A stretch of 64,000 nt of DNA from Noviherbaspirillum sp. Root189 (GCF_001428545.1 NZ_LMHZ01000015.1:27652-91651), one strand, 5' to 3'; shown: positions 1 through 10,063, counted from the first letter of the stretch. Notes: generated from the letters alone by a model not told the origin. Numbers and translations are program-made.

Positions 1-635
1 GGATACCAGACCGCATAGGTTCCGGTTGCAAAGCGCACCAGTGCATCGTTCAGCGTGTCCTTCACCCGACGGTAGTCGTCCTTGTTTTCATAAGGCGGGT
101 CGATCAGGACGAGGCCGCGACGTGATGGCGGCGGCAAGAGTGACTTGAGCCCGAGGAAGCCATCGCTCTTTTGAATCATTACCCGTTTGCCGCGCACGGT
201 AGTGCGTTGTCCCTGTGCTGCGGCATGCGCCTCAAGCTTGCGAAAATTCTCTTCGAGAATCTTGCCGTCGCTTGGGTGCAGCTCAAACAGACGCAAACGA
301 TCCTGTTCGCGCGCAATCTGTTCAGCGCAGTACGGCGACCCCGGGTAATAGCACATTTTGCCGCTAGGATTCATGCCTTTGATGAGCTTCACGTACTCGG
401 CAAGTGGTTCAGGCAAGTCCTTGCGGTCCCACAGACGGCTGATGCCCGTTTCGTATTCGACATTTTTTGCCGCATAGCCGGTATCCAGCGCATACACCCC
501 TGCTCCCGCATGGGTATCGATGTACATATAGGGCGTATCTTTCTGGCCGAGATAGCGGAGCAATTGGATGAGCACAACGTGCTTAAGCACATCGGCATGA
601 TTGCCCGCATGAAAGGCGTGGCGGTAACTCAGCAT
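1..635 (-). CDS. rlmJ: 23S rRNA (adenine-2030-N6)-methyltransferase RlmJ, 3' end cut by window
   Basis: This gene reads leftward off the window edge, so only the first 211 residues are visible. I translated it by hand from the ATG at 633-635; the N-terminus MLSYRHAFHAGNHADVLKH is the RlmJ signature. A SAM-binding THAGAG segment lies near residue 41 and the catalytic DPPY motif near residue 179. RlmJ methylates A2030 of 23S rRNA before the subunit is assembled. Full-length homologues have about 280 residues, so roughly 70 are missing. The assignment is firm; the stop codon is outside the window. Confidence 0.92.
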   Translation of the reverse strand, partial: MLSYRHAFHAGNHADVLKHVVLIQLLRYLGQKDTPYMYIDTHAGAGVYALDTGYAAKNVEYETGISRLWDRKDLPEPLAEYVKLIKGMNPSGKMCYYPGSPYCAEQIAREQDRLRLFELHPSDGKILEENFRKLEAHAAAQGQRTTVRGKRVMIQKSDGFLGLKSLLPPPSRRGLVLIDPPYENKDDYRRVKDTLNDALVRFATGTYAVWY

Positions 636-691
636 GGGAAAGTCCGGCGGTGAGGATTGGAAAGGGTGCACATTTTATCAGTACCCTGTCA

Positions 692-1129
692 TCAAGCTTC
701 GGAATCTTCGTGATGACAGACGCAATCGCTGCTTGCGGCGGCGCTTTGCAGGTTCTGCAGAATCCCGCATTGCTGTGCGCTCATATGCGTATGACAAGCA
801 CTTCGCAAGCTTTGTAGCTGCTTTTGCAAGCGTTCCAGTGAGGCAATCTGCGAGGCCGTTTGCTGGATGTGCCGATCAAGCAATGCGTCAATTTCATCAC
901 AAGCCCTTTCCGGTTCAGCCTGAAATTGCTGCAAGGTACGCACATCGTCCAGCGACATGCCCAGTGAACGGCAATGACGGATAAACAATAAACGTTCGGC
1001 GTCCTGTTCACTGTATTGCCGGTAATTGCCTCCACTGCGGGGTGGTGTAGGCAACAGCCCTTCCCGTTCGTAATAGCGAATCGTTTCCACTTCGCAACCG
1101 GAATGTTTCGCCAATTCACCGATTTTCAT
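692..1129 (-). CDS. MerR-family heavy-metal regulator, PbrR/CadR type
   Basis: This 145-residue regulator has an N-terminal MerR winged helix (residues 1-70), a long dimerisation helix, and a metal loop at the C-terminus. Cysteines stand at 77, 112 and 121. The 35- and 9-residue spacing resembles lead regulators of the PbrR group, whereas CadR has a 7-residue second gap. The tail ends in a Cys/His cluster (CVCHH). I chose the ATG at 1127-1129, preceded by TGGAG, over an in-frame start at 1186, because the longer version would run through the promoter dyad. It diverges from the exporter at 1209 and probably activates it. Pb, Cd or Zn are the likely inducers; which one cannot be settled from sequence. 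Confidence 0.85.
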   Translation of the reverse strand: MKIGELAKHSGCEVETIRYYEREGLLPTPPRSGGNYRQYSEQDAERLLFIRHCRSLGMSLDDVRTLQQFQAEPERACDEIDALLDRHIQQTASQIASLERLQKQLQSLRSACHTHMSAQQCGILQNLQSAAASSDCVCHHEDSEA

Positions 1130-1149
1130 GCTTTTCTCCAGATCAGGCC

Positions 1150-1181
1150 TTGACCCTATAGTAGCTACAGGGTCTTTAATA
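1150..1181 (+). promoter_or_regulatory. MerR-type promoter with dyad in a 19-bp spacer
   Basis: A -35 TTGACC (1150-1155) is followed by a 19-bp spacer and a -10 like TTTAAT (1175-1180). The dyad 1152-1174 has outer arms GACCCT and AGGGTC with matching inner TAG/CTA. An over-long 19-20 bp spacer holding the dyad is the hallmark of MerR-activated promoters, where the protein untwists the DNA. It points at the exporter gene and would also allow repression of the divergent regulator. Confidence 0.85.
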
Positions 1182-1208
1182 GGCAAATCTTGTTGAAGGA
1201 GCTAACTC

Positions 1209-1865
1209 ATGTCAGACCAATGCTGCGCCCATGCCTGCGAACCTGCCGCTGCGGCCAATCCGCGGTATCGCCGAGCGCTTTGGATAGCGCTTATCGTGAA
1301 TGCGGGCATGTTCGCCGTCGAGCTTGTTGGCGGAACCCGTTCCGGCTCGACCTCGCTGCTCGCCGATGCAGTCGACTTCTTCGGTGATGCCGCAAACTAT
1401 GGCATCTCGCTGCTGGTCCTGGGTATGGCAGTGCACTGGCGCTCCCGCGCTGCCCTATTCAAAGCATCATGCATGGGCGCATTCGGTGTATTCGTGCTCG
1501 GCAAGACCGCGTGGAGCATTTCAACCGGTACAGTACCTGAACCCGCGACCATGGGCATTATCGGCGCCATGGCGCTTGTTGCGAATCTCTCGGTAGCGGG
1601 GTTGTTGTATGCGTACCGTTCAGGCGATGCCAATATGCGCTCGGTCTGGCTTTGCACGCGCAACGACGCAATTGGCAATCTGGCGGTGATGCTTGCGGCG
1701 GCAGGTGTGTTCGGCACGCAAAGCGGCTGGCCTGATTGGATTGTTGCGGCCTTGATGGGCACACTGGCATTAAGTGCCGCGATTTCTGTGATGCGTCACG
1801 CACGTGAAGAATTAGGCAGCAACGCTGTTAAGGTGGCTCAACACCAGCATGGTCATTCACACTGA
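1209..1865 (+). CDS. Short CDF-like cation efflux protein
   Basis: This 218-residue membrane protein has six predicted helices and belongs to the cation diffusion facilitator fold. It lacks the cytoplasmic C-terminal domain that takes typical members to about 300 residues. The transport-site motif in helix 2 is D56xxxD60. In helix 5 the usual HxxxD is replaced by C149xxxD153. The N-terminus carries a CCAHAC cluster (5-10) and the C-terminus a His tail (HQHGHSH), both plausible metal ligands. It lies behind a MerR-type promoter shared with the PbrR/CadR-like gene, so it is probably an inducible exporter of a soft divalent metal such as Cd or Pb. The substrate is inferred. Confidence 0.8.
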   Translation: MSDQCCAHACEPAAAANPRYRRALWIALIVNAGMFAVELVGGTRSGSTSLLADAVDFFGDAANYGISLLVLGMAVHWRSRAALFKASCMGAFGVFVLGKTAWSISTGTVPEPATMGIIGAMALVANLSVAGLLYAYRSGDANMRSVWLCTRNDAIGNLAVMLAAAGVFGTQSGWPDWIVAALMGTLALSAAISVMRHAREELGSNAVKVAQHQHGHSH

Positions 1866-1921
1866 GACAGATGCCGGAGTCGTATGTGCCGGTTACAGTG
1901 ACAGTTAAAACTGAATAAAGC

Positions 1922-1952
1922 AAAAAGCCACACCCTGGGGTGTGGCTTTTTT
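1922..1952. terminator. Bidirectional intrinsic terminator
   Basis: A 13-bp perfect stem (1922-1934 with 1939-1951) and a 4-base loop end in a T run on both strands. It lies between the convergent cation exporter and aceA and can serve both. Confidence 0.9.
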
Positions 1953-2017
1953 ACATCCTTGCAAACCTGGTGTTGAGGCTTCAGTCTTCGAAAGCTACCG
2001 AACGAAGCCTCAGCAAA

Positions 2018-3328
2018 TCAGTGGAACTGCTCTTCTTCGGTCGAACCGGTCAGTGCCTTGACGGAAGACGAACCGCCCTGGATCACTGTGGTCACTTCGT
2101 CGAAGTAACCAGCGCCAACTTCCTGCTGGTGCGACACGAAGGTGTAACCCTTTTCGCGTGCTGCGAATTCCGGCTCCTGCACCATATTGACGTAGTGCTT
2201 CATGCCTTCGCCACGAGCGTATGCGTGCGCGAACTGGAAGGTGTTGAACCAGTTGATGTGGATGCCAGCCAGTGTGATGAACTGGTACTTGTAGCCCAGT
2301 GCCGACAGCTTGTCCTGGAATTCGGCGATCGACTTGTCGTCGAGGTTCTTCTTCCAGTTGAAGGACGGCGAGCAGTTGTACGACAACAGCTTGCCCGGGC
2401 ACTTGGCGTGCACAGCCTGCGCGAATTCACGTGCAAAGCCCAGGTCCGGCGTACCGGTTTCGCACCATACGAGGTCAGCGAAAGGAGCGTAGGCAACGCC
2501 ACGGCTGATCGCCTGCTCAAGACCGTTCTTGACACGATAGAAGCCTTCGTTAGTGCGCTCGCCAGTCAGGAAAGGCTTGTCGTTTGCATCGTGATCCGAA
2601 GTGATCAGATTGGCAGCTTCTGCATCGGTACGTGCCAGAACGATGGTCGGCACACCCATGACGTCAGCAGCGAAACGTGCGGCAGTCAGCTTCTCGACAG
2701 CTTCTTGAGTTGGAACCAGAACCTTGCCGCCCATGTGGCCGCACTTCTTCACAGCTGCCAGCTGGTCTTCGAAGTGAACGCCTGCAGCGCCGGAGGAAAT
2801 CATGTTCTTCATCAGTTCGAAGGCGTTCAGCACGCCGCCGAAACCGGCTTCAGCATCAGCAACGATAGGCAGGAAGAAGTCGACGAAGTTTTCGTCGCCC
2901 GGGTTGATACCACGGGACCACTGGATCTCGTCAGCGCGCTTGAATGTGTTGTTGATGCGGCGAACCATGGTCGGAACCGAGTCGTATGCGTACAGCGACT
3001 GGTCGGGGTACATGGTTTCGGAGGTGTTACCGTCAGCGGCGACCTGCCAGCCGGACAGATACACGGCTTCGAGGCCGGCCTTTGCCTGCTGCATTGCCTG
3101 GCCTGCAGTGATTGCGCCGAACGCGTTCACATAGCCCTTCTTTGCACCGCCGTTAATTTTTGCCCACAGCTTTTCAGCACCGGCTTTTGCCAGCGTATGC
3201 TCAATGTGCTGCGAACCACGGAGGCGGACGACGTCTTCAGCGGTGTAGTTACGCGTGACGCCTTTCCAGCGCGGGTTTTCAGCCCAGTCTTTTTCCAATG
3301 CTTGAATTTGCTGTTCGCGAGTTGCCAT
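2018..3328 (-). CDS. aceA: Isocitrate lyase
   Basis: This 436-residue enzyme cleaves isocitrate to glyoxylate and succinate, the first step of the glyoxylate shunt used for growth on acetate or fatty acids. The catalytic KKCGHMGG segment is at 194-201 with the active-site Cys at 196, and length matches the proteobacterial AceA family. The start at 3326-3328 has an AGGAG-like site just upstream. Malate synthase is not in the window. The 5' region holds two palindromes, so regulated expression is likely. Confidence 0.97.
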   Translation of the reverse strand: MATREQQIQALEKDWAENPRWKGVTRNYTAEDVVRLRGSQHIEHTLAKAGAEKLWAKINGGAKKGYVNAFGAITAGQAMQQAKAGLEAVYLSGWQVAADGNTSETMYPDQSLYAYDSVPTMVRRINNTFKRADEIQWSRGINPGDENFVDFFLPIVADAEAGFGGVLNAFELMKNMISSGAAGVHFEDQLAAVKKCGHMGGKVLVPTQEAVEKLTAARFAADVMGVPTIVLARTDAEAANLITSDHDANDKPFLTGERTNEGFYRVKNGLEQAISRGVAYAPFADLVWCETGTPDLGFAREFAQAVHAKCPGKLLSYNCSPSFNWKKNLDDKSIAEFQDKLSALGYKYQFITLAGIHINWFNTFQFAHAYARGEGMKHYVNMVQEPEFAAREKGYTFVSHQQEVGAGYFDEVTTVIQGGSSSVKALTGSTEEEQFH

Positions 3329-3412
3329 GGTTGTTCTCCTGATGTGGTGCGGGGTAAGTAGAAAAGAAAACTCGATGGGTGAATAATAGGCTCTTTTTTG
3401 CGGGGCAACAAG

Positions 3413-3488
3413 GTCTTATATAAGACATATAACTAAAATTTTTTAGATAAAAATCAAAGACTTGCTATTTTCATTTCGCGATATGAAA
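3413..3488 (-). promoter_or_regulatory. Two palindromes upstream of aceA (candidate operators)
   Basis: Two dyads lie 85-160 bp before the aceA start. The first is a perfect 14-bp palindrome, GTCTTATATAAGAC (3413-3426). The second is a 20-bp inverted repeat (3469-3488) with arms TTTCATTTCG and CGATATGAAA, matching in 9 of 10 pairs. The second resembles operators of IclR-family regulators, a family that often controls glyoxylate-shunt genes. The protein that binds is not known from this window. Confidence 0.5.
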
Positions 3489-3857
3489 CATTTTTTCTCA
3501 AAATGAAAAACCGGAATGATGCCGCGCACCGTGCCTTTTCACAATACAAAACGCGGATTCCGAATCATGAAAAACCGGGACGCTGGCATGCATTTCGCGT
3601 CGGCGGGCACTCGGACTCAAGCTACGGCTCCACGCCACAACTAGTTCTATAAGTCATTCAAGACAATGAACCTGCGTTACTTGCCGCCGTTTTATTCGGC
3701 GTGAGCATGACTTCCCTGCGATGGCAGGGAGCCGCATATCCATACCCCCTTTGCACCGACCCCTGACGCACACACATCCGCATGTTCCCGATATACGTCG
3801 CCGGCAGTCACATTAAGTGCCGGCGGTTGAATATCAATCCAGGTGTTGATCCGAGTC
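3489..3857. other. Intergenic stretch between aceA promoter and rraA
   Basis: I see no convincing gene here. A 7-bp stem with a GATG loop (3713-3730) lies about 130 bp downstream of rraA. It has no T run, so it is at best a weak 3' structure. The leftward ORF covering 3692-4213 overlaps rraA in another frame and is judged a shadow. Confidence 0.5.
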
Positions 3858-4352
3858 TCAATCAAGCTTTTGCTTTGAAACCAGTACGCCGTCTGCATCG
3901 GCATAAATCCAGTCTCCCGGTTCGATCGCGACTCCGGCAATCGTAACGCGAAGGTCACGGTCGCCGACGCCCTTACGGACGCTGCGCTGAGGATGGGTCG
4001 CCAGTGCACGTACGCCGATATCGCAGGCATTGATTTCCTCTGAATCGCGGATGCAACCGTTGACGATGATGCCGGCCCAGCCATTTTTCTCGGCGAGTAC
4101 ACCCAGGTTTCCACCAACCAGTGCGCAGCGCAAGCTGCCACCGCCATCGACCACGAGCACGTTGCCGTTGCCCGGCGTCTCAAGGGTTGAACGAACCAGC
4201 ACGTTGTCTTCAAATACTTTCAGCGTGGTTGCCTGTCCCGAAAATGTCAGCTGCATGCCGAATTTCTGGAACACGGGCGGCAATGCCGCCAGCGTCCCGT
4301 TGGCCAGCTTGTCCTCGTTGGCATCGCAGATATCACATGTTGCAAAAGTCAT
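3858..4352 (-). CDS. rraA: RraA-family protein (4-hydroxy-4-methyl-2-oxoglutarate aldolase / RNase E regulator-like)
   Basis: This 164-residue protein has the RraA fold with the glycine-rich [17 protein letters not shown] segment and the GCIRDS motif that supplies the Arg-Asp pair binding substrate and metal. Family members either act as class II HMG/CHA aldolases or inhibit RNase E; sequence alone does not decide. I chose the ATG at 4350-4352, preceded by AAGGAGAGACG, over an in-frame start at 4451 that runs into the upstream terminator. A terminator separates it from the MFS gene upstream, so it is probably monocistronic. Confidence 0.88.
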   Translation of the reverse strand: MTFATCDICDANEDKLANGTLAALPPVFQKFGMQLTFSGQATTLKVFEDNVLVRSTLETPGNGNVLVVDGGGSLRCALVGGNLGVLAEKNGWAGIIVNGCIRDSEEINACDIGVRALATHPQRSVRKGVGDRDLRVTIAGVAIEPGDWIYADADGVLVSKQKLD

Positions 4353-4413
4353 CGTCTCTCCTTCGGGTAAAAGTAAATTGAGCACCCCGGATTGTAAGCG
4401 AGGACCGCAAGCA

Positions 4414-4440
4414 AAAAGGCCAGCACTTGGGCCGGCCTTT
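4414..4440 (-). terminator. Intrinsic terminator after the MFS gene
   Basis: Read leftward, AAAGGCCGGC pairs with GCTGGCCTTT (one G-T wobble) around a 6-base loop and ends in TTTTTG. It follows the stop of the MFS gene at 4477. Confidence 0.8.
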
Positions 4441-4476
4441 GCAAACATCAAATACAGCGCATTTACGTTCGCATTT

Positions 4477-5727
4477 TCAGACGGTGCTCGCCTGCGCGGC
4501 CGCCCTTTTGCTTTCCGTGTTACTCCCGACCCTGAACGCCGTCAGCAATGCGAGCCATTGGAACAAACCGATACCAACGAATACCCACGCAGGATGTGAA
4601 CCATCCATCACGGCACCGAACATCAGCGGCGCGAGCGCAAGCCCGATATCGAGACCGGAATAGACGACGCCGTACACACGGCCCGTCGCATTCTTTGGTG
4701 CGGCAGCACGAATCAGCAGGTCGCGCGATGGACCGGCGATGCCAGCTCCCAATCCTACTCCGCCCATCAGCAACACCGCCATGAGCGGCGGTACCGCGCC
4801 GCTGGCAATGGTCATTGCGAAGATGCCGGAAGCTGTAAAGCCCATGGCAATGGTGCGCTCATGGCGGGTGGTCTTCGCCGCGAGAAAGCCGCCCCACAGC
4901 ATGCCGGCAGCGGAGGCCAGCATGTACGCCGTGTAGCCGACAGTCGCAGTGGCCAGCGACATGCCATACAGTTCGTGCAAACCCGTGGAAGAAAAACTCT
5001 GCACACCGCCAAGGGCCATCGCGGTAATGAAGAAAAAGAGAAAGCACATCCACACCGCAGGTACCCGCATAAAATCCAGCGCGCGGCCTGTTTTGAGAGC
5101 CTCGTTTTTATGCGTGGTTGTTACCGCCTCACGGCCATCGGCAGTATCGAGGATGTTGCGGTACACGAGAAGCAAAGCGAGCACGGCCAGCGGAATGCAA
5201 GCCGCTGCAGCAAGAGCGAAGCGCCATCCGAACCCTGCCGCCAATGGCGCCAGGAACACCGGCGCCGCCGCCCATCCCAGGTTGCCGCAAATGCCATGTA
5301 CCGAAAACGCATGCCCAAGGCGTGCCGGGGAGACGCGCTTGTTCAGCAAGGTGAAGCATGCCGGGTGAAACACGCTGTTACCAAGACCTGCCAGCATGGA
5401 GCCAAGCAGCAGAAAGAGATAGCTGGGAGCGACTGCCAACACCAGCGCCGAGATTCCGAGACAGCCGAGACCGAAGAACAAGACATTGCGGGCTCCGATC
5501 CGATCTACCACAAAACCTGACGCCGCTTGCCCTACTCCGGATACGACAAAGAACACCGTCATCAGAAAACCGAGTTCGGCATATGACAGGCCAAACGCCT
5601 CCTTTAACCACGGGAATAAAGGCGCAAGGATCAGGTGAAAGAAATGTGACACGCCATGTGCGAGCCCTTCCAGGCTGATGACCTGCGCATCCTGACGCAA
5701 GGTGGGTGTGGCGGCGGAAGCATTCAT
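4477..5727 (-). CDS. MFS exporter, fosmidomycin-resistance (Fsr)-like
   Basis: This 416-residue, 12-helix major facilitator has the N-terminal segment [20 protein letters not shown], typical of the Fsr branch, followed by the helix 2-3 loop DRIGARN. A proton-driven export role is likely; the substrate is unknown. It is transcribed divergently from an AraC regulator 176 bp away, which is the best candidate for its control. The start at 5725-5727 gives the expected short cytoplasmic N-terminus. Confidence 0.8.
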   Translation of the reverse strand: MNASAATPTLRQDAQVISLEGLAHGVSHFFHLILAPLFPWLKEAFGLSYAELGFLMTVFFVVSGVGQAASGFVVDRIGARNVLFFGLGCLGISALVLAVAPSYLFLLLGSMLAGLGNSVFHPACFTLLNKRVSPARLGHAFSVHGICGNLGWAAAPVFLAPLAAGFGWRFALAAAACIPLAVLALLLVYRNILDTADGREAVTTTHKNEALKTGRALDFMRVPAVWMCFLFFFITAMALGGVQSFSSTGLHELYGMSLATATVGYTAYMLASAAGMLWGGFLAAKTTRHERTIAMGFTASGIFAMTIASGAVPPLMAVLLMGGVGLGAGIAGPSRDLLIRAAAPKNATGRVYGVVYSGLDIGLALAPLMFGAVMDGSHPAWVFVGIGLFQWLALLTAFRVGSNTESKRAAAQASTV

Positions 5728-5903
5728 GACGTTATCTCAGTCTCGAAATCGAAAATTGGAATCGCGGCGGGGCCGGATCGATATTGGTGTTGATATTTAA
5801 AAATCCTGAAAATAGTTTATGCAGGATTGTCTCGTCTGTTTTAAGATAAATGGACAAGATTTGTCGCAATTCCGACAGTTTATTTTGAGGTCCTCTTATC
5901 ATC

Positions 5904-6695
5904 ATGGCTATCCAGGCGATCAAGCATACAAGGCTGCATCTATCCGGCGTGACGCCGACAGCGAGCCGACCCGTGCGCATGGTGGCGCGTGATCTCGATG
6001 CATCGGAATTGCTGGCGGCGCATTCTCATGCCTGGGGACAACTTACCTATGCGCTCGACGGGGTCGTACGGGTAACCGTCCCCAACAGCACCTGGATCGT
6101 GCCGCCGCAACGAGCAATCTGGATACCACCGAAGCTGGTGCATGAAGTCGCGACGCTGGAGAAGGCTCGCTTACGGGCCTTGTATGTGTTTGCGGAAGCG
6201 GCACCATTCAGTGGCGGGGAATGCGAGGTCCTTGAAGTCTCCACACTGCTGCGCGAACTGGTCGTGGCTCTTGCGCAGGCCGATGCCGAAAGCTCGCGCG
6301 AGGCGATGTTGTCAGCGTTGATGCTGGACGAAATGCCGCGCCTGGCAACGCAACCAATACGGGTCGCACTCCCGGAAGATAAACGATTGAAAGCCCTGTG
6401 CGAAGCACTGATAGGGGAACCCGCATCGTCGTTATCCCTGGAGGACTGGGCCGGGAAAGTGGGAGCATCAAGCCGTACGCTGGCGCGCCTGTTCGAACGC
6501 GAACTTGGCATGGGTTTCACCCAGTGGCGCCAGCAAGTCAGGCTGGCTCATGCGGCGCCGCTGATTGCGCGTGGCATGCCGCTGTCTCAGGTTGCGGACG
6601 AACTGGGGTACGCGAGTCAGTCGGCATTTTCGGCGATGTTCAGGAAGACTTTCGGACAGTCGCCAAGCGTGTTCTTTGCGCGCAATGGCGCGTAG
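5904..6695 (+). CDS. AraC-family regulator with N-terminal cupin
   Basis: This 263-residue protein has an AraC-type cupin sensing domain (about 20-140, with HSHAWGQLTYALDG) and a C-terminal double helix-turn-helix (about 165-260) ending in the YASQSAFSAMFRKTFGQSP signature. It diverges from the Fsr-like exporter and is followed by its own terminator. It therefore probably responds to a small molecule and controls the exporter and itself. The effector is not known. Confidence 0.85.
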   Translation: MAIQAIKHTRLHLSGVTPTASRPVRMVARDLDASELLAAHSHAWGQLTYALDGVVRVTVPNSTWIVPPQRAIWIPPKLVHEVATLEKARLRALYVFAEAAPFSGGECEVLEVSTLLRELVVALAQADAESSREAMLSALMLDEMPRLATQPIRVALPEDKRLKALCEALIGEPASSLSLEDWAGKVGASSRTLARLFERELGMGFTQWRQQVRLAHAAPLIARGMPLSQVADELGYASQSAFSAMFRKTFGQSPSVFFARNGA

Positions 6696-6737
6696 CATGA
6701 CTGTGACGACGCCTTGAAGCGTCAACTGAACAAAATG

Positions 6738-6774
6738 AAAAGCCCGGCAACAGAAGATCTGTTGCCGGGCTTTT
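6738..6774. terminator. Bidirectional intrinsic terminator
   Basis: A 17-bp perfect stem (6738-6754 with 6758-6774), loop AGA, with A and T runs at either end. It lies between the convergent AraC gene and clpB. Confidence 0.92.
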
Positions 6775-6806
6775 GCTTGCACTGGCCGTGAAGCCAATCA
6801 ACTTCC

Positions 6807-9404
6807 CTATACAGCGACCGCTTCTTCCTTTTTCTCGAAAGCGAGTTCGCTGCCTTTTACCGAAACGGTGATCGTATCCTTCGGGCCGAAGCGTCCCTGG
6901 AGGATCAGCTTCGATAACGGATTCTCGATTTCCTGCTGGATCGCGCGCTTCAATGGACGAGCACCATATACAGGATCGAAACCCGCCTCGGCAATCTTCT
7001 GCAACGCCGCGTCGGAAACTTCCATATGGATATCCATCTTCGCCAGTCGCTGCTCGAGCACCTTGAGCTGGATACGTGCGATCGCGCCGATGTTCTTGGC
7101 ATCGAGTGCATGGAACACGACCAATTCATCAATACGATTCACGAACTCGGGACGGAAATGATTCTTCACTTCCGCCATCACCGCCAGCTTCACCACGGCC
7201 GGATCGCTGTCTTCCATCGCCTGGATTTTGTGCGAGCCCAGGTTCGATGTCATCACGATGACGGTGTTCTTGAAGTCCACCGTACGCCCCTGCCCATCCG
7301 TCATGCGGCCATCGTCGAGCACTTGCAGCAGGACGTTGAACACATCCGAATGCGCCTTCTCGATTTCGTCGAGCAGGATCACGCTGTACGGCTTGCGACG
7401 TACGGCCTCGGTCAGATAGCCACCCTCTTCATAGCCGACATAACCCGGAGGCGCCCCGATCAGTCGTGCCACCGAATGCTTCTCCATGAACTCACTCATA
7501 TCGATACGAATCATGGCGTCTTCGGTATCGAAGAGGAAGGACGCCAGCGCCTTGCACAATTCGGTCTTGCCGACCCCTGTCGGGCCAAGGAACATGAACG
7601 AACCATACGGACGGTCAGGATCCGACAGGCCGGCACGCGAACGGCGGATCGCATCGGACACAGCAACAATCGCTTCATGCTGGCCGACCACGCGCTTATG
7701 CAGTTCATCTTCCATATGCAGCAGCTTGTCGCGCTCGCCCTGCATCATCTTCGAGACCGGGATACCGGTTGCCCGCGAGACGACTTCGGCGATTTCTTCC
7801 GCACCGACCTGAGTGCGCAACAACTTGCGCTCCGTCTTTTCCTGCTCGCCGGTATCAGCCTGCTTCAGCTGGGCTTCCAGTTGCGGCAGCTTGCCGTACT
7901 GCAGCTCGGACATCTTCTGCCAGTCGCCCTTGCGCTTGGCTTCTTCCATCTGCAGACGGACCTTCTCGATTTCTTCCTTGATCTGCTGGCTGCCCTGGAC
8001 GGCGGATTTTTCAGCCTTCCAGATTTCATCGAGGTCGGCGTATTCACGCTCCAGCTTCTGGATCTCTTCCTCGATCAGGCCGAGACGCTTCTGCGAAGCT
8101 TCGTCCATTTCCTTACGAACGGCTTCGCGCTCGATCTTCAGCTGGATCAGGCGGCGGTCGAGCTTGTCCATGACTTCCGGCTTGGAGTCGATTTCGATCT
8201 TGATCTTCGAAGCGGCTTCGTCGATCAGGTCGATCGCCTTGTCAGGCAGGAAGCGATCGGTGATATAGCGATGCGACAGCTCGGCCGCGGCCACGATAGC
8301 CGGGTCAGTGATGTCGACGCCATGGTGCACCTCATACTTTTCCTGCAGGCCGCGCAGAATCGCAATGGTCGCTTCGACGCTCGGTTCATCGACCATGATT
8401 TTCTGGAAACGACGTTCGAGCGCAGCATCCTTTTCGATGTACTTGCGGTACTCGTCCAGGGTCGTGGCACCGACGCAATGCAATTCACCGCGTGCAAGCG
8501 CAGGCTTGAGCATGTTGCCGGCATCCATCGCGCCTTCGGCCTTGCCCGCGCCGACCATGGTGTGGATCTCGTCGATGAAGACGATGGTCTGGCCTTCATC
8601 CTGGGCGATTTCCTTGAGGACGGCTTTCAGCCTTTCCTCGAACTCACCACGATACTTTGCACCGGCCAGCAGCGCTGCCATATCGAGCGACAACACACGC
8701 TTGGACTTCAGGCTGTCAGGCACTTCGCCATTGACGATACGCTGCGCAAGCCCTTCGACGATGGCGGTCTTACCGACACCGGGCTCACCGATCAGCACGG
8801 GATTATTCTTCGTGCGACGTTGCAATACCTGGATCGCGCGACGGATTTCATCGTCACGTCCGATCACCGGGTCGAGCTTGCCGGCACGTGCACGTTCGGT
8901 CAGGTCCAGCGTGTATTTTTTCAGCGCTTCACGCTGGCCTTCGGCATCGGCAGAATTGACGTTACCGCCGCCACGCACAGCAGTGATGGCCGCTTCGAGC
9001 GACTTGCGGGTCAGTCCGCTTTCGCGCGCCAGCCTGCCAGCATCGGATTTGTCTTCCGTCAGCGCCAGCAGAACCATTTCGCTGGCGATGAATTGGTCGC
9101 CACGCTTTTGCGCTTCCTTGTCAGCGAGATTCAGCAATGCAACGGATTCACGGCCGATCTGTACTTCACCGCCGTGGCCGGAAACCTTCGGCAGGCGTTC
9201 CAGCGCCGTCTTGAGGGACGCGGACAGGCCGCTGACATTCACCCCGGAACGCTGCAGCAGGGAGCGTGCGCCACCATCGTCCTGGTTGATCAGGGCATTC
9301 AGGATATGCACCGGCTCAATGTATTGGTTATCATTCCCGACCGCCTGGCTTTGGGCATCGGAAAGAGCCTCCTGCAATTTTGTTGTCAGTTTATCGAGAC
9401 GCAT
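6807..9404 (-). CDS. clpB: ATP-dependent disaggregase ClpB
   Basis: This 865-residue Hsp104/ClpB chaperone works with DnaK to pull proteins out of aggregates. It has the N-terminal Clp repeat domain (1-145), first AAA+ module with Walker A GEPGVGKT at 206-213, a coiled-coil middle domain rich in Glu/Lys (about 400-525), and a second AAA+ module with GPTGVGKT near 607. I chose the ATG at 9402-9404, with GGAG 10 bases upstream, over a longer in-frame start at 9467 that would include the heat-shock promoter. Length matches E. coli ClpB closely. Confidence 0.97.
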   Translation of the reverse strand: MRLDKLTTKLQEALSDAQSQAVGNDNQYIEPVHILNALINQDDGGARSLLQRSGVNVSGLSASLKTALERLPKVSGHGGEVQIGRESVALLNLADKEAQKRGDQFIASEMVLLALTEDKSDAGRLARESGLTRKSLEAAITAVRGGGNVNSADAEGQREALKKYTLDLTERARAGKLDPVIGRDDEIRRAIQVLQRRTKNNPVLIGEPGVGKTAIVEGLAQRIVNGEVPDSLKSKRVLSLDMAALLAGAKYRGEFEERLKAVLKEIAQDEGQTIVFIDEIHTMVGAGKAEGAMDAGNMLKPALARGELHCVGATTLDEYRKYIEKDAALERRFQKIMVDEPSVEATIAILRGLQEKYEVHHGVDITDPAIVAAAELSHRYITDRFLPDKAIDLIDEAASKIKIEIDSKPEVMDKLDRRLIQLKIEREAVRKEMDEASQKRLGLIEEEIQKLEREYADLDEIWKAEKSAVQGSQQIKEEIEKVRLQMEEAKRKGDWQKMSELQYGKLPQLEAQLKQADTGEQEKTERKLLRTQVGAEEIAEVVSRATGIPVSKMMQGERDKLLHMEDELHKRVVGQHEAIVAVSDAIRRSRAGLSDPDRPYGSFMFLGPTGVGKTELCKALASFLFDTEDAMIRIDMSEFMEKHSVARLIGAPPGYVGYEEGGYLTEAVRRKPYSVILLDEIEKAHSDVFNVLLQVLDDGRMTDGQGRTVDFKNTVIVMTSNLGSHKIQAMEDSDPAVVKLAVMAEVKNHFRPEFVNRIDELVVFHALDAKNIGAIARIQLKVLEQRLAKMDIHMEVSDAALQKIAEAGFDPVYGARPLKRAIQQEIENPLSKLILQGRFGPKDTITVSVKGSELAFEKKEEAVAV

Positions 9405-9441
9405 AAGAATGTTCTCCAGAAAAAAATCAATCTGCCAACAA

Positions 9442-9468
9442 CATAAGGGCGAGTAACCACATTTCAAG
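9442..9468 (-). promoter_or_regulatory. Sigma-32-like heat-shock promoter of clpB
   Basis: Read leftward, CTTGAA (9463-9468), a 13-bp spacer and CCCTTATG (9442-9449) match the RpoH consensus CTTGAA - 13/14 - CCCCATNT well. It lies 38 bp before the chosen clpB start. Confidence 0.75.
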
Positions 9469-9508
9469 AAAGGATGCTTGATCCTCGCTCAGGCAGGGTC
9501 GGGTTGCA

Positions 9509-10045
9509 ATGGATCTACATCAAATTCAGGTAAGTTATCAGGCCGAAGAAGACCGGCTTCTGTTTCGGGCTTCGTTCAAGTCGGACGACGGCCTGCATGA
9601 ATTGCGCGCCTGGCTGACGCGCAGGCTGACCAAGGTCTTGTGGCCGGCCATCCTTCAGGCGCTTGAAACGCAGGTCAGACTGGACAAACCGCAAGCCGCT
9701 CATGCGAGTGCCGACATTATCGGTATGGAGCACCAGGCATCGGTCGACCAGATTCGCGACAGCGGCAGTTTCAACAACCCCTACGAAGCTGAAATCCAGG
9801 ACTTCCCGCTAGGCCAACACCCATTACTGATTACGTCAATCAACTTTGCCCAGTTTCCGGACCAACCCGTCAGGATCAATATGACCCCAGCGGATGGCCA
9901 CGGTTTCGAACTCGCGTTCACGTTGATCGTACTGCACGGCTTTTGCTCCTTGCTAAAGGATGCCGTTCGACTAGCCGAATGGGACCTGGAACTGGAAATG
10001 CCAGGAGTGATGCTTGAAAATCCCGGTAAACGGGTGTTTAACTAG
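9509..10045 (+). CDS. Conserved hypothetical protein
   Basis: This 178-residue soluble protein has no signal peptide or membrane helix and I do not recognise a domain with known function. It has a charged N-terminal half with an RAWLTRRLTKVLWPAILQAL helix, and a C-terminal part that looks like mixed beta strands followed by a hydrophobic helix (FTLIVLHGFCSLLKDAVRLA). It diverges from clpB and ends convergent to moaE. Base composition is like its neighbours, so it looks native. Confidence 0.7.
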   Translation: MDLHQIQVSYQAEEDRLLFRASFKSDDGLHELRAWLTRRLTKVLWPAILQALETQVRLDKPQAAHASADIIGMEHQASVDQIRDSGSFNNPYEAEIQDFPLGQHPLLITSINFAQFPDQPVRINMTPADGHGFELAFTLIVLHGFCSLLKDAVRLAEWDLELEMPGVMLENPGKRVFN

Positions 10046-10063
10046 CAACCAGTGAAGGCGATA

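Noticed and set aside
1940..3361. A 473-codon plus-strand frame opposite aceA
   Set aside because: It spans the terminator and the whole of aceA on the other strand and has no protein-like features; aceA is certain.
3692..4213. Leftward 173-codon frame overlapping rraA in another frame
   Set aside because: Rich in Ala/Trp/Ser without a fold signature; rraA in the overlapping frame is a clear family member.
7026..9446. An 806-codon open frame on the plus strand, antisense to clpB
   Set aside because: It mirrors clpB codon by codon, has low-complexity Leu/His/Asp-rich sequence, no ribosome site and no recognisable domain. Long antisense frames are common opposite genes with strong codon bias.
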